A DNA stretch of 64,000 nt, taken from positions 2,046,001 to 2,110,000 of the forward strand of contig NZ_JAAGNZ010000001.1 in the NCBI RefSeq assembly GCF_010747415.1, in the 5' to 3' direction. This DNA is from Spirosoma agri (GTDB taxonomy: Bacteria; Bacteroidota; Bacteroidia; Cytophagales; Spirosomataceae). Positions 1 through 7,655 of this stretch are shown one piece after another. A model generated the notes under the pieces. The model worked only from the letters and a program-made list of their open reading frames with translations, did no database searches and was not told the origin of the DNA. Every line of letters starts with the position of its first letter. The first letter of the stretch is position 1. Both the position numbers and the translations under genes were made by a program.

Positions 1-72
1 GTAGGCGCTGGTTCCTTGGCCAGTATTGCCTGTCCACTTGGTCGTTACGGAATAGGTGTGTTGTTTCGCCAT
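1..72 (-). CDS. OsmC-family protein, N-terminal fragment (runs off the window)
   Basis: Only the first 24 codons are visible, starting at the ATG at 72 and reading out of the left edge. The N-terminus, beginning MAKQHTYSVTTKWTGNTGQG, resembles the opening strand of OsmC/Ohr-family hydroperoxide-handling proteins, where a V-x-W-x-G-x-x-G-x-G pattern is usual. The two family cysteines would lie outside the window, so activity cannot be judged. It sits 12 bases downstream of the PaiB-like gene on the same strand and probably closes that operon. The assignment is inferred from a short stretch. Confidence 0.6.
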   Translation of the reverse strand, partial: MAKQHTYSVTTKWTGNTGQGTSAY

Positions 73-84
73 AATGAGCGGAGT

Positions 85-717
85 TTATGGATTGATCGTT
101 GGTCGGCGGTGGGCCATTTCGCTGGCGACCGCCTGAGCATTTGTATCGTCCTGCTGATTCAGTTCTGCAATAATAGCCTGATAGTTTTTATCGTCACGGT
201 TCTGGCTCAGTTTGGCGGCTCCTTCTATCGTCTCAATGGCCATACTAAAGGCGACAAGGCCGCGCATCTGCTGTCGTACATAGCGCTCCGTCATGCTTTC
301 GATCGACACGGGGCATTTCGACCGGGCTTCGTATTTATCAACTTGCTGGCGAAGAAGTTCCAGCGTCTCATCATCGGATAGCAAGGTTGTCCGGCCGGTT
401 ATCTGCACTGAGAGGTAGTTCCAGGTTGGTACGTTAACGTGATCATACCACGACGAGGAAATGTAACTGTGTGGCCCCGAAAAGACGGCCAGTGCCGGTA
501 TGTCGCGGCCAAGTAATGTCCACTGGGCATTGGCCTTTGCCAGATGACCAACCAGTTGAAAGTTACCGTCGGTTGTTGGTTGAAGTTCAATGGGAAGATG
601 CGTTGCTACCGGAATGCCATCGTCGCCCGTGGTAATCAACAACGCGAAGGAATGGTCGCGGACGAATTGTAGCAAGGTCGTTTGGTCCGTTTCCTGAAAT
701 GATTTGGGTATGTACAT
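85..717 (-). CDS. FMN-binding negative transcriptional regulator, PaiB family
   Basis: A 210-residue protein with the PaiB/split-barrel flavin-binding fold. The start MYIPKSF is the usual PaiB N-terminus, so the ATG at 717 is preferred over an upstream in-frame extension. Family features seen are the N-terminal F-V-R-D-H-S-F-A-L-L strand, G-D-D-G-I-P-V-A-T-H-L-P around residues 31-42, and a central S-W-Y-(D/E)-H-x-x-V-P-T-W-N-Y motif. In Bacillus PaiB affects sporulation and protease genes; in other bacteria the role is mostly unknown and DNA binding is not proven. It lies between the LysE-type exporter (34-bp gap) and the OsmC gene (12 bp), which suggests one operon. Confidence 0.85.
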   Translation of the reverse strand: MYIPKSFQETDQTTLLQFVRDHSFALLITTGDDGIPVATHLPIELQPTTDGNFQLVGHLAKANAQWTLLGRDIPALAVFSGPHSYISSSWYDHVNVPTWNYLSVQITGRTTLLSDDETLELLRQQVDKYEARSKCPVSIESMTERYVRQQMRGLVAFSMAIETIEGAAKLSQNRDDKNYQAIIAELNQQDDTNAQAVASEMAHRRPTINP

Positions 718-751
718 GACGGTATAAAGTTTGGGTAAATGGCAAACTGGT

Positions 752-1384
752 TCAGTTCCCTTTATCGACTGCCATACGCACGGCAAGGCCGGTCAGGATA
801 CTGGCCATGACCCATTTCTGTACCCGGCTATAAAGTGGGCGCGCCTGGAACCAGCGTGCCATTCGGGCTGCGGACAGAATAATAATCATGTTGACCAAAC
901 CGCTGATGGCCAACTGAGTCAGCCCCAGTTGCAGGTTCTGGGTCAGTAGCGAGCCGTATTTGGGATGGGTAAATTGCGGAAAGAACGACAAATAGAATAC
1001 GGCTACTTTCGGGTTCAGTACGTTCGTCAGGAAACCCACGCGAACTAGTTTCCAGTCGGAATCATGAGCCAGGTTTCTCGTTTGAAACGGTGAAACACCA
1101 CCGGGCCTGATTGCATCCCAGGCCAGATAAAGCAGGTAACCGACGCCGAGCCAGCGCAGTACTTCGTAAGCTACCGGGATGGCCAGAAACAAAGCCGTTA
1201 GCCCGAACGAGACTAGGCAACTATGGACCAGAAAACCAGCCAGCACCCCCGTGAGCGATATGAGCCCGGCGCGTCGCCCCTGGGTGATTGAGCGGGAGAT
1301 CAGGTAGATCATGTTGGGGCCGGGGCTGAGTACCAGGCCCAGAGCCGCCAACGCAAACAGCAGTAATTCGTTGATAGGAATCAT
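752..1384 (-). CDS. LysE-family amino-acid/metabolite exporter
   Basis: A 210-residue inner-membrane protein of the LysE/RhtB superfamily. The N-terminal signature L-V-L-S-P-G-P-N-M-I-Y (about residues 17-27) is typical, and about six hydrophobic helices follow. Members export amino acids or related metabolites using the proton gradient; the substrate cannot be read from sequence. The ATG at 1384 is chosen because the membrane segment begins directly after it and the upstream in-frame extension overlaps the previous gene. The gap to the PNPOx-like gene is only 5 bases, so the two are almost certainly co-transcribed. Confidence 0.88.
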   Translation of the reverse strand: MIPINELLLFALAALGLVLSPGPNMIYLISRSITQGRRAGLISLTGVLAGFLVHSCLVSFGLTALFLAIPVAYEVLRWLGVGYLLYLAWDAIRPGGVSPFQTRNLAHDSDWKLVRVGFLTNVLNPKVAVFYLSFFPQFTHPKYGSLLTQNLQLGLTQLAISGLVNMIIILSAARMARWFQARPLYSRVQKWVMASILTGLAVRMAVDKGN

Positions 1385-1389
1385 GGTGT

Positions 1390-2022
1390 TTAGTTCGGTT
1401 GCTGTATATAATCGGGTAAGGCTATTCCCTGACTGTAATCGGCCGTAACGGGTTCTAGCCGCATTGTTTTCAACGGAATTACGCCCGCCCACGTTGGTAA
1501 ATCCACGTCGTCAGGATCATCTCCGGGTCCACCCGTCCGGACTTTAGCCGACGCTTCGGCCAGTGAAAAAGCCAGTACCGTTGTTTTTCGCATTTCGCTG
1601 TCCGTCGTCGGACGGAGATCGGCCCAACGACCGGGAATCAAATGGTCCGTGATCAGCGCCAGTGCTTCCATTCGTTCATCTTCGTCCGTTACTTTCTCGG
1701 CGGTAGCGAAGATGATTACCGAGCGGTAATTGACCGAATGGTTAAACGCTGATTTAGCCAGCACCAGTCCATCGGCCAGCATAATCGAAATGCAGACGGG
1801 GCCACCTTTTTCGATTTCGCGAATGAAATGACTGCCAACAGACCCGTGGATATAGAGCCTGTTGCCACTTCGGGCAAACGCGGTAGGAATAGCCATTGGC
1901 TGACCATCGACAGCGTAACTGACGGTACAGAACAGGGCTTCGTCTAGAATCGGATGAATAATGTCGGCGTCGTAATGAACGCGTTTAGCGGAACGGCTGG
2001 GGGTTGTGCGGGGTGTTTGCAT
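1390..2022 (-). CDS. Pyridoxamine 5'-phosphate oxidase-family flavoprotein (NimA-like)
   Basis: A 210-residue split beta-barrel protein of the PNPOx-like group that includes nitroimidazole-resistance NimA-type proteins. Visible signatures are D-E-A-L-F-C-T-V-S-Y, the P-T-A-F-A-R-x-G-x-x-L-Y-I-H-G-S strand, and the C-terminal A-K-V-R-T-G-G-P-G-D motif common in this subfamily. It probably binds FMN or F420-like cofactors; the substrate is unknown, and it should not be confused with the true pdxH at 34.1-34.7 kb. It is the first gene of the leftward operon and is divergent from the MocR gene across a gap of about 170 bp, which suggests control by that regulator. Confidence 0.85.
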   Translation of the reverse strand: MQTPRTTPSRSAKRVHYDADIIHPILDEALFCTVSYAVDGQPMAIPTAFARSGNRLYIHGSVGSHFIREIEKGGPVCISIMLADGLVLAKSAFNHSVNYRSVIIFATAEKVTDEDERMEALALITDHLIPGRWADLRPTTDSEMRKTTVLAFSLAEASAKVRTGGPGDDPDDVDLPTWAGVIPLKTMRLEPVTADYSQGIALPDYIQQPN

Positions 2023-2047
2023 CGATAAAATGATAAGTGATGGAGTC

Positions 2048-2099
2048 GCGTGGGTGGAAACCCGCAGTTATGATTACGATCGCGGGTTTCCACGGCAGC
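2048..2099. repeat. REP-like inverted doublet, copy A
   Basis: Two GC-rich 16-mers face each other: 2050-2065, built on GTGGGTGGAAACCCGC, and 2082-2097. The inner 12 bases (2054-2065 against 2082-2093) are perfectly complementary across a 16-base spacer. The same unit design recurs at 15785-15856 and 52352-52417. It lies in the divergent PNPOx/MocR intergenic region, upstream of the MocR start. Confidence 0.6.
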
Positions 2100-2191
2100 G
2101 GCCGCCCGGCCGCGCTACTTTTACTGAACAAATGTCGTTCTTTGCCGGACTAGGTAAATCGTCCGGTTTCTAGAATCCCGCTAGTCCAGTT

Positions 2192-3676
2192 ATGACACCG
2201 TTCAAATCACTTCTTCAAGTAGATAAGTCCTCATCGACGCCTGTTTTCCTTCAGATCAGTGAACAGCTTGGTCAACTCATCCGCGCCGGAACGCTCGTGG
2301 CTGGGCAACGACTGCCGGGAACGCGTCAACTGGCTGATCTGCTTAAACTGAACCGGCAAACAATTGTAGCCGCCTATGACGAGGGGATGGCGCAGGGCTG
2401 GCTCGCGAGTCGGGCGGGGAGCGGAACCTACGTAGCGGCTCATTTTCCCGAAATCAAACCACAACCGCTAGCGAGTACTGAGGCTACTGAATCGGGAACT
2501 GGACTGGCGGGCACGCAACCCGGCTACTCCTTCGAATCGCTTCCTTACCTGATTCGACCTGCCCTCACGCAATCGGCCGGGCTGCATCTGGATGATGGTT
2601 TCCCCGATATCCGGCTGGCACCGATGGACGAACTTAGTCGGGCTTACCGCTCGTATTTTCGCTGGGGAAATCCGCAGACCCACTTCGGCTATGGCGATAC
2701 CAAAGGACATCTGCTGTTACGGGAACAGCTTTCGGTGCATCTGAACGAAACCCGAGGGCTGCGGACAAATCCGGATAACATCCTCATTACGCGCGGGAGC
2801 ATCATGGGACTGCACCTGACGAGTCAGGTTTTGCTTCGGTCGGGTGATGTGGTCGTAACGGGGAAAACGACCTGGGCTGGGGCCACGATGAATTTCCAAA
2901 AAACCGGCGCTACGACACGAACCGTACCCGTTGATGCGCACGGTCTAGATGTCGATGCGCTGGCGCTTCTTTGTGAACACAACGGCCCCGTCCGGCTGGT
3001 TTCCGTAACCCCGCACCACCACTACCCAACGACCGTCACCTTGCGGGCCGACCGGCGGACGAAGCTGTTGCAACTGGCTGAACGTTATGGGTTCGTCATT
3101 CTGGAAGATGATTATGATTACGACTTTCACTACCTGAGTCGGCCAATTTTACCGCTGGCTAGCGCCGATCAGCAGGGTATGGTCGTTTACGTCGGTTCGC
3201 TCACCAAATCGGTTGCTCCCGCCTTCCGGATTGGCTACGTGGTGGCACCAACTGCCCTGATTGACGAACTGGCCCGGCTCCGGCGGATCATTGATCGGCA
3301 GGGGGACCCCATGCTTGAATTTGCGATTGGCCAGCTGTTTAAGAATGGCGAGTTGAAGCGTCATTTCCGCAAGTCATTGCGCACCTATCACGCCCGCCGG
3401 GATCGAATTTGTGAACTGCTGACGACTGAACTACGTGACGCGATACACTATGACAAACCGGATGGCGGCATGGCGGTCTGGGCTCGTTTTGATCCGGCTA
3501 TTGATCTGGGTGTTCTGGCTAACCAGGCTGTACAGGAAGGCTTATCGTTCTCGAACGGTTTGCTGCACAACCCACCCGGTCAGCGACTAAACAGTACGCG
3601 ACTGGGATTTGCGTCGAGTACAGAAGATGAGTTGGAGCGTAGCATATCGATAATGAAGAAGCTCATTAACCGCTGA
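2192..3676 (+). CDS. MocR-type regulator: GntR winged helix fused to a PLP aminotransferase domain
   Basis: A 494-residue MocR/PdxR-type protein. Residues about 10-75 form a GntR winged helix (L-P-G-T-R-Q-L-A-D-L-L-K-L-N-R-Q-T-I), and the G-S-G-T-Y-V wing end is clear. From about residue 110 it is a fold-type I aminotransferase with the E-D-D-Y-D-Y-D-F motif and the PLP lysine in S-L-T-K-S-V-A-P (Lys339). Such proteins sense PLP or an amino-acid adduct and control B6 or amino-acid genes. It diverges from a PNPOx-family/LysE operon, a common arrangement for this family, so that operon is the likely target (inference). Its stop codon overlaps the convergent AraC-MGMT gene by 11 bases. Confidence 0.92.
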   Translation: MTPFKSLLQVDKSSSTPVFLQISEQLGQLIRAGTLVAGQRLPGTRQLADLLKLNRQTIVAAYDEGMAQGWLASRAGSGTYVAAHFPEIKPQPLASTEATESGTGLAGTQPGYSFESLPYLIRPALTQSAGLHLDDGFPDIRLAPMDELSRAYRSYFRWGNPQTHFGYGDTKGHLLLREQLSVHLNETRGLRTNPDNILITRGSIMGLHLTSQVLLRSGDVVVTGKTTWAGATMNFQKTGATTRTVPVDAHGLDVDALALLCEHNGPVRLVSVTPHHHYPTTVTLRADRRTKLLQLAERYGFVILEDDYDYDFHYLSRPILPLASADQQGMVVYVGSLTKSVAPAFRIGYVVAPTALIDELARLRRIIDRQGDPMLEFAIGQLFKNGELKRHFRKSLRTYHARRDRICELLTTELRDAIHYDKPDGGMAVWARFDPAIDLGVLANQAVQEGLSFSNGLLHNPPGQRLNSTRLGFASSTEDELERSISIMKKLINR

Positions 3677-4532
3677 CCCGTGCCGCTTCCCAGCCAAGCA
3701 TGGCTTGTTTACGGTTGGTACCCCATCGGTAGCCGCCAAACAACCCCGTTTTTTTGATAACCCGATGACAGGGAATCAGGTAACCGATTGGATTCGAGCC
3801 AATCGCTGTACCAACGGCGCGCGACGCTGTCGGCTGGCCGATCGCTTCGGCAACTTGGTCGTAACTCGCTAACCGACCTTCGGGAATTTTCAGCAAAGCT
3901 TCCCACACTTTCAGCTGAAAGGCCGAGCCACGCAGCAGAATAGGCAGCGGTTTGTCGGAGGTAATGTCACGTTCGCTGGTAGTTGTCGCATCAGTCAAGG
4001 GGAAAATCTGTCTCGTCAGTGGCCGAACGGCTTCGGTATCCTGCTGTAACGTTGCTTCCGGCCATGCCCTTGTCAAAATAGCTTCCGGTCGGTCATCGTC
4101 ATTTAGGAAGTGGAGCACCGCGATTTTGCCGTTGATAGCCCCCAGCACATAATTGCCAAACGGACTATCGAATACGCCATACGACAGCAATAGTCCCGAA
4201 CCCGCCTGCTTGAACTGCCCCGGTGTGACCCCTTCGACGGTAACAAACAAATCATGCAGGCGACCCGTGCCCGAAAGACCAGCCTCATAAGCTGTGTCGG
4301 CAAGGGGTGCACCCGTGCGCAGTCGGGTTTTTGCGTGTTCGAGCGTCAAGTATTGACTGAATTTCTTGGGGCTCACACCTGCCCATTCCGTAAAAAGTCG
4401 CTGAAAATGAAACTCGCTCATATTCACCGTTTCGGCCAGTTCGTTCAACGAAGGTTGCTGCCGAAAATTTGCGGTCAGGTAGTCGATGGCGCGGGCAATC
4501 TGCTGATAGGTAGTAGGGCTATTGGCGTTCAT
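3666..4532 (-). CDS. AraC-type HTH fused to methylated-DNA--[protein]-cysteine S-methyltransferase
   Basis: A 288-residue fusion. An AraC/XylS helix-turn-helix occupies about residues 8-105 (S-L-N-E-L-A-E-T-V-N-M-S-E-F-H-F-Q-R-L-F), followed by an Ogt/MGMT domain with the active site I-P-C-H-R-V (acceptor Cys255) and G-G-Y-R-W-G. It transfers O6-alkyl groups from guanine to itself. Unlike E. coli Ada it lacks the N-terminal zinc domain that repairs methylphosphotriesters, so the classical activation switch is absent. The start MNANSPTTYQQ at 4532 is chosen because the upstream in-frame extension does not resemble the family. It converges on and overlaps the MocR gene by 11 bases. Confidence 0.9.
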   Translation of the reverse strand: MNANSPTTYQQIARAIDYLTANFRQQPSLNELAETVNMSEFHFQRLFTEWAGVSPKKFSQYLTLEHAKTRLRTGAPLADTAYEAGLSGTGRLHDLFVTVEGVTPGQFKQAGSGLLLSYGVFDSPFGNYVLGAINGKIAVLHFLNDDDRPEAILTRAWPEATLQQDTEAVRPLTRQIFPLTDATTTSERDITSDKPLPILLRGSAFQLKVWEALLKIPEGRLASYDQVAEAIGQPTASRAVGTAIGSNPIGYLIPCHRVIKKTGLFGGYRWGTNRKQAMLGWEAARVSG

Positions 4533-4735
4533 GTCGATTGTTGGTTGGGTGCTACAAAAGTCGGCGCAAACCCGTAGGTAACAAACCCGATTCTTGCGGA
4601 GTTTTCGTTGAAAATGGAACGTGATAGACCACTGAATAACGCCGGGTATGAATGCCTGAAACCAAAATCTTGACATTTATTGAGTAGGAAATAGCCAGAA
4701 CGTGGTTACTGAATAGGGGTTGGTTTGTCGATAAT

Positions 4736-4751
4736 GTTTATACGTATAAAC
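4736..4751. promoter_or_regulatory. Perfect 16-bp palindrome, candidate operator
   Basis: GTTTATAC followed directly by GTATAAAC forms an exact dyad, 23 bases upstream of the preferred ATG (4775) of the lipoprotein gene and about 200 bases upstream of the divergent AraC-MGMT gene. Its position and symmetry fit a dimeric repressor site, but no known consensus is recognised. Confidence 0.4.
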
Positions 4752-4774
4752 TCCTTTTCAACATGCTAGGCTAT

Positions 4775-5371
4775 ATGAAAATTACACTTCTTTTCAGTTT
4801 TTCGGTCTTTCTCGCTCTGTCGGGATGCCGGGAGTCAATGGCTCCTAATGAAGATGTGCCTACGCTTAACCAGCGGTTTCATGGCAAATACAGACCCGTC
4901 TCGTCAATCGCAGAGGAAGTGGTCGACCTGAATTTTGATGGTAAGCCGTCAGCTGATTTACTAGCCGAGATCAGGGATTTGGCCACGACCGATCTGCGAA
5001 TAGACATATACGGCCCGAATAAACACCTGGCAAAACGCAGTTATCTGTTTTACCAGCAATGGCCGGAGCAGTACGTATACAACTCATCCACGCGAAAAGA
5101 GCCGACAGCGTATGACTCCGTGGCAACGGTAAATTACAACAGACAGGGCGCAACCCGGCAGTTTGAATTCGATCAGTCGATCAAGCAGATTTATGTGCAG
5201 CCCGACGAAACGCCACTGGCTTATCCAGAGCGGTTTCCCTTACCTGAATCGGCTACGATAGAGGACGGCAACATGATTCGTGTCGTGAATCGCAAGCGGT
5301 TTTATACCCGGTCGGGATGGAAGTCAATGCGCGTAGAAACCGTATATAAACGATACACGACCGCGACATGA
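4775..5371 (+). CDS. Hypothetical lipoprotein
   Basis: A protein of about 198 residues starting MKITLLFSFSVF and carrying a lipobox L-S-G-C at residues 15-18, so it should be exported and lipidated. An ATG four codons upstream (4763) is also in frame; the later start gives a cleaner signal peptide. The mature part has D-L-N-F-D-G-K-P-S-A-D-L-L-A-E-I, reminiscent of the lipoprotein opening in Bacteroidota where D-x-N-x-D-G motifs are frequent, but no named domain is recognised. It stands alone between the AraC-MGMT gene and a convergent YhhN gene. Confidence 0.75.
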   Translation: MKITLLFSFSVFLALSGCRESMAPNEDVPTLNQRFHGKYRPVSSIAEEVVDLNFDGKPSADLLAEIRDLATTDLRIDIYGPNKHLAKRSYLFYQQWPEQYVYNSSTRKEPTAYDSVATVNYNRQGATRQFEFDQSIKQIYVQPDETPLAYPERFPLPESATIEDGNMIRVVNRKRFYTRSGWKSMRVETVYKRYTTAT

Positions 5372-5388
5372 CCCAGGGCCCTGATGTG

Positions 5389-6102
5389 CTATGTTGCTAT
5401 TTTTAGGGACGCGTCAGAAGTCAGTTGCTGCATCATGCCAACCGCAATCAGATACTGAGCGGCTGCATATGTGCTCATAATCACCCAGGCTGAACCGGGA
5501 ATTGGCTGAAGGAATTTATCGATGGCAATCGCCGAGTCGGAAAGAATGAACAGTAGGGCACCCGCAACGACCCAGGCGTATCCGGATAACTGCTGACGTT
5601 GGGTGGCGAGTAACCCCATCAGGCTCAGACAAAACGTGTAGAGAACAACGGGCCACCAGAGAACCGTTAGCGCTGAATTTTTGACGAACTCCGGTCGGAG
5701 CAGTACCAAAAAGAGAGCACCATACACCACAAAGCCGAGAACAACCAGCCCCGTCAAACGAACGCTGAAACGGTTCCGGCGCATCGACAGCCAGAACGCG
5801 CGGCAATAGCACAGTTGCATCACCAGAAAAGACGCCAGCCCCAACGCAAACAGATCGATCTCCTGAATCATCAGCAACACATCGCCGAGGAGGGCAAAGA
5901 CCATCCCGATCAGTAGCCAGCGTGCGTAGTCCGACCAACCCGCCGACTGGATGCATTGACGGACATACAGCATAAGCAGCGCCATGATGAGCGGTTTGCA
6001 GCCGTAATGCAGAAATCGGATCGCCAGCGAATCGCCAATCATTTCGAGGACTGTACTACCAACGAACACAAGGGTAAAGGGTAAGGTGGGCCTGGCCGAC
6101 AT
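5389..6102 (-). CDS. YhhN-family integral membrane protein (lysoplasmalogenase-like)
   Basis: A 237-residue protein with about eight hydrophobic helices over its whole length. The motifs K-P-L-I-M near residue 37, G-D-V-L-L-M around residue 73, and a C-terminal S-D-S-A-I-A-I-D-K-F match the YhhN/TMEM86 family, whose animal member TMEM86B hydrolyses the vinyl ether bond of lysoplasmalogens. Whether bacterial members share this activity is only partly established. It is transcribed alone, convergent with the lipoprotein gene (17-bp gap). Confidence 0.82.
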   Translation of the reverse strand: MSARPTLPFTLVFVGSTVLEMIGDSLAIRFLHYGCKPLIMALLMLYVRQCIQSAGWSDYARWLLIGMVFALLGDVLLMIQEIDLFALGLASFLVMQLCYCRAFWLSMRRNRFSVRLTGLVVLGFVVYGALFLVLLRPEFVKNSALTVLWWPVVLYTFCLSLMGLLATQRQQLSGYAWVVAGALLFILSDSAIAIDKFLQPIPGSAWVIMSTYAAAQYLIAVGMMQQLTSDASLKIAT

Positions 6103-6344
6103 ACGGATTAGTTGACTGATTTAGACATGCTAAAGGTAACGGTTATTAGGCGAATCAGACAACTTGGTAATTATTTGATAGACAGGTAATTGAATCGATG
6201 GTGTACTTGGTCTCAGCAGTAGAAAACTAGTCGTCGGATTCGTGATAGGATGATCGATGCCATCAAAAAAATCAAACCATTTGTCCGTCAGTGCGTTTAT
6301 TGTCCAGTACTCGACACAAAACACAAACAGATAATACTACCATC

Positions 6345-6647
6345 ATGGATAAGGCACAGAAGTTTGAGTTAATGAACAAAGTTGTTCGTGAACTGGAAGA
6401 TCTTCAAAATAGCCAGACGGCACTCATTACTAAAATCGGTCAGATTGAAGTTGATAACATGAATGGGTTGAACGATTCGACTCTGGAGAAAAACCTGGGC
6501 GATATGCACTCGAAAATCGCGGAGAACGTCGACTCAATTAACGAAATCTTCTCGTACTTCGAAACACAGCGTGACGAGTACGCAGAGAAAAACGCAGCGG
6601 CTATTGCGGCCATCGAAGCTGCTGCTGCTGCCGAAGCGGTGAAATAG
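6345..6647 (+). CDS. Small hypothetical coiled-coil protein with alanine-rich tail
   Basis: A 100-residue acidic, largely helical protein starting MDKAQKFELMNKVV. It has heptad-like regions and a C-terminal A-A-A-I-A-A-I-E-A-A-A-A-A-E tract. There is no signal peptide, cysteine or known domain. The ATG at 6345 is preferred; the in-frame upstream extension is Arg/Thr-rich and unlike the rest. The coding reality is supported by consistent codon use and by a strong 30-bp hairpin terminator 16 bases past the stop. Function unknown. Confidence 0.7.
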   Translation: MDKAQKFELMNKVVRELEDLQNSQTALITKIGQIEVDNMNGLNDSTLEKNLGDMHSKIAENVDSINEIFSYFETQRDEYAEKNAAAIAAIEAAAAAEAVK

Positions 6648-6663
6648 ATAAGAAATAGTGGTG

Positions 6664-6741
6664 CTTCCCATAACGTGACGGCGGTCACAGAGACTAGTTT
6701 TAGTTCTCTGTGACCGCCGTCACGTTATGGGAAGTTTTTTT
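6664..6741. terminator. Long hairpin terminator between convergent genes
   Basis: Perfect 30-bp arms at 6664-6693 and 6705-6734 with an 11-base loop, followed on the plus strand by seven T. It lies between the small coiled-coil gene (+) and the DUF3817 gene (-). The stem is far longer than a typical intrinsic terminator stem. Confidence 0.85.
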
Positions 6742-6764
6742 GTCGAGAGTAACTAAATGGTTTG

Positions 6765-7082
6765 TCAGACCTTTTCCGTATTGTCCGGTAAATGCCGAAA
6801 GACTTTGTGGTCGGCGTAGAACGTACCGCCCGGAATGATCGACGCCAACATGGCCAGCGCCGTTTTGCCCAATGGCCATCCGTATTCCGTTTTCGCCTGA
6901 ATCGTGGTCAGGATATACAGGACGAAGAGTAGTCCATGAATCGGGCCGAGGATTTCTACGGCTTCCGGATGTCCGCCGATTCGTTTTAAGGGTACGCCAA
7001 TGAATAACAGAAGTAGGTACGAAACACCTTCGGCGAAGCCTACGACGCGTAACCGGATTTTAGGAGAGTTGAAGAAATGCAT
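6765..7082 (-). CDS. DUF3817 small integral membrane protein
   Basis: A 105-residue protein with about three membrane helices. The N-terminal L-R-V-V-G-F-A-E-G-V-S-Y-L-L-L-L, the P-I-H-G-L-L-F-V-L-Y helix and the late I-P-G-G-T-F-Y-A-D motif match DUF3817 (YdzA-like) proteins. The biochemical role is unknown; members sit in the inner membrane. It follows the next gene upstream by 18 bases on the same strand, so the pair is probably co-transcribed. Confidence 0.82.
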   Translation of the reverse strand: MHFFNSPKIRLRVVGFAEGVSYLLLLFIGVPLKRIGGHPEAVEILGPIHGLLFVLYILTTIQAKTEYGWPLGKTALAMLASIIPGGTFYADHKVFRHLPDNTEKV

Positions 7083-7100
7083 AGTTTATACAATAATGAG

Positions 7101-7568
7101 TTAAAACGAGCGAAGCCAGGGCCGGGTTGCTAACGGTGAAAAAGGCCACGGAATAGCGATCAGTATGAGCAAAAGACCAAGGGTAAAGTAAATGACTGTC
7201 GTTTTGAATTTCTGTTGCGGCAGCGTTTGTCGTTTGGCCTTGCTCGACCCAACCGTCACAAGAACGACCGATGTGAACATCAATCCAATGTGAATCAGGC
7301 TGAAAAACCGAAACTCAGGCGCTTCGCTGGCGTCCGGAGAAAATTTCCAGTAGTAGCTAACAATCGGACTTTTGGCGTAAAGATAAAAACCAACCAGCAA
7401 CTGTGTATGCGCAACGGAGGTAGCGATGACGCGCAACGTCTGGTCAATGGGCCGATACGAGCGGTTTCTAAGCCACCCCACGTAACTGCCGCCGAGCGAA
7501 GCCAGTAAACTTCCCAGCACGAGCCAGCGCAGGGCATTGTGAATGACTAATAAAACAGGGTAAATCAT
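7101..7568 (-). CDS. Four-helix membrane protein, cytochrome b-like in Bacteroidota annotation
   Basis: A 155-residue inner-membrane protein with four predicted helices, beginning MIYPVLLVIHNALRW. The ATG at 7568 is used because the in-frame upstream ATG only adds a short charged stretch. Histidines in V-I-H-N-A-L-R-W, V-A-H-T-Q-L-L-V and L-I-H-I-G-L-M-F fall inside or next to helices and could bind heme. Similar Bacteroidota proteins are often labelled cytochrome b, but heme binding is unproven here. It is located directly upstream of the DUF3817 gene. Confidence 0.7.
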   Translation of the reverse strand: MIYPVLLVIHNALRWLVLGSLLASLGGSYVGWLRNRSYRPIDQTLRVIATSVAHTQLLVGFYLYAKSPIVSYYWKFSPDASEAPEFRFFSLIHIGLMFTSVVLVTVGSSKAKRQTLPQQKFKTTVIYFTLGLLLILIAIPWPFSPLATRPWLRSF

Positions 7569-7655
7569 GTATAGAGGAAATCGGGCAACTTCCCGCAAAG
7601 TTCTGTCAATCTGCGGTTTTGTTGGTAGGCTCGAACCGGCTTCTATTCGTCAGAA

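Noticed and set aside
3666-3676. Overlap of MocR and AraC-MGMT stops as a sign of gene fusion or error
   Set aside because: Convergent genes often share a few bases at their ends; both frames are complete.
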